6,645 nucleotides of DNA from contig DNZD01000139.1 of NCBI GenBank assembly GCA_003504855.1, positions 1 to 6,645 on the forward strand. The letters run 5' to 3'. Positions within the stretch are counted from its first letter, which is position 1, and the number at the start of each line of letters is the position of its first letter. A program made the position numbers and the translations under genes. The notes beneath the pieces were generated by a model. The model was not told the origin of the DNA. It searched no databases and saw nothing but the letters and a program-made list of their open reading frames with translations. Origin of the DNA: Cytophagales bacterium. GTDB taxonomy: Bacteria; Bacteroidota; Bacteroidia; Cytophagales; Cyclobacteriaceae. Positions 6,539 to 6,645 of this stretch are shown piece after piece.

Positions 6539-6645
6539 ATGCGATCACGCGTTGCGTTTATTCGCAGGATGCGCCTCCTGCTGATTACCCTATTATACAT
6601 ACCGGGACTGTTGATGGCCCAAAGCACTTTCTCCCCGTTGGGGGC
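6539..6645 (+). CDS. Secreted or outer-membrane protein, N-terminus only (3' truncated)
   Basis: An open frame runs off the window end. From ATG 6539 it has a positively charged start (MRSRVAFIRRMR), a hydrophobic core (LLLITLLYIPGLLMA) and a likely signal peptidase I site, LMA|QSTFSPLG. An AQ-type cleavage site followed by a short polar stretch is common in Bacteroidota outer-membrane and exported proteins. ATG 6569 is an alternative start giving MRLLLITLLY, a more normal signal-peptide length with less n-region charge. There is no lipobox Cys, so it is not a lipoprotein. It begins 41 bases after the Omp85-like gene (71 from 6569) on the same strand and may be co-transcribed. The mature part seen is too short to name a family. 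Confidence 0.65.
   Translation, partial: MRSRVAFIRRMRLLLITLLYIPGLLMAQSTFSPLG

Overview
This window looks like a compact piece of a Bacteroidota chromosome, most likely from the Cytophagales or a nearby order. The reasons are the fabF-rnc adjacency, Bacteroidota-style versions of RNase III, Lgt and a single-POTRA Omp85 protein, near absence of Shine-Dalgarno sequences, a TAnnTTTG-type promoter candidate, and an AAGACCTGACAGGTCTT palindromic repeat of a kind I recall from intergenic regions of this phylum. The lineage call is an inference; no 16S or other phylogenetic marker is present.

Layout: every gene is on the + strand and no gap exceeds about 130 bases. (1) 1-1182 is the 3' part of fabF (elongating ketoacyl-ACP synthase), missing about 20 N-terminal residues. 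(2) 1194-1916 is rnc (RNase III), starting with GTG 11 bases after fabF. (3) 1948-3786 is a two-domain glutamine-dependent NAD+ synthase (nadE). (4) 3787-3914 is the only sizeable intergenic gap. It holds a tandem palindrome that folds into one long hairpin, then a Bacteroidota-like promoter. (5) 3915-5045 is lgt, with an enlarged periplasmic insert between its catalytic motifs. (6) 5079-6497 is a BamA/TamA-like outer-membrane beta-barrel gene interrupted by a single in-frame TAA at 5802-5804. (7) From 6539 (or 6569) a new gene begins with a clear Sec signal peptide and runs off the end.

How the genes fit together: fabF-rnc-nadE form a housekeeping group (fatty-acid elongation, RNA processing, NAD synthesis). 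After the repeat and promoter, lgt, the Omp85-like gene and the secreted-protein gene form an envelope-biogenesis group (lipoprotein maturation, outer-membrane barrel, exported protein). I found no mobile element, CRISPR array, tRNA or rRNA. I also found no evidence for a wholly new multi-gene system. The best leads are the clean nonsense codon in the Omp85-like gene, the Lgt insert, the tandem palindrome and the Asn at a usual metal-ligand Asp position of RNase III.
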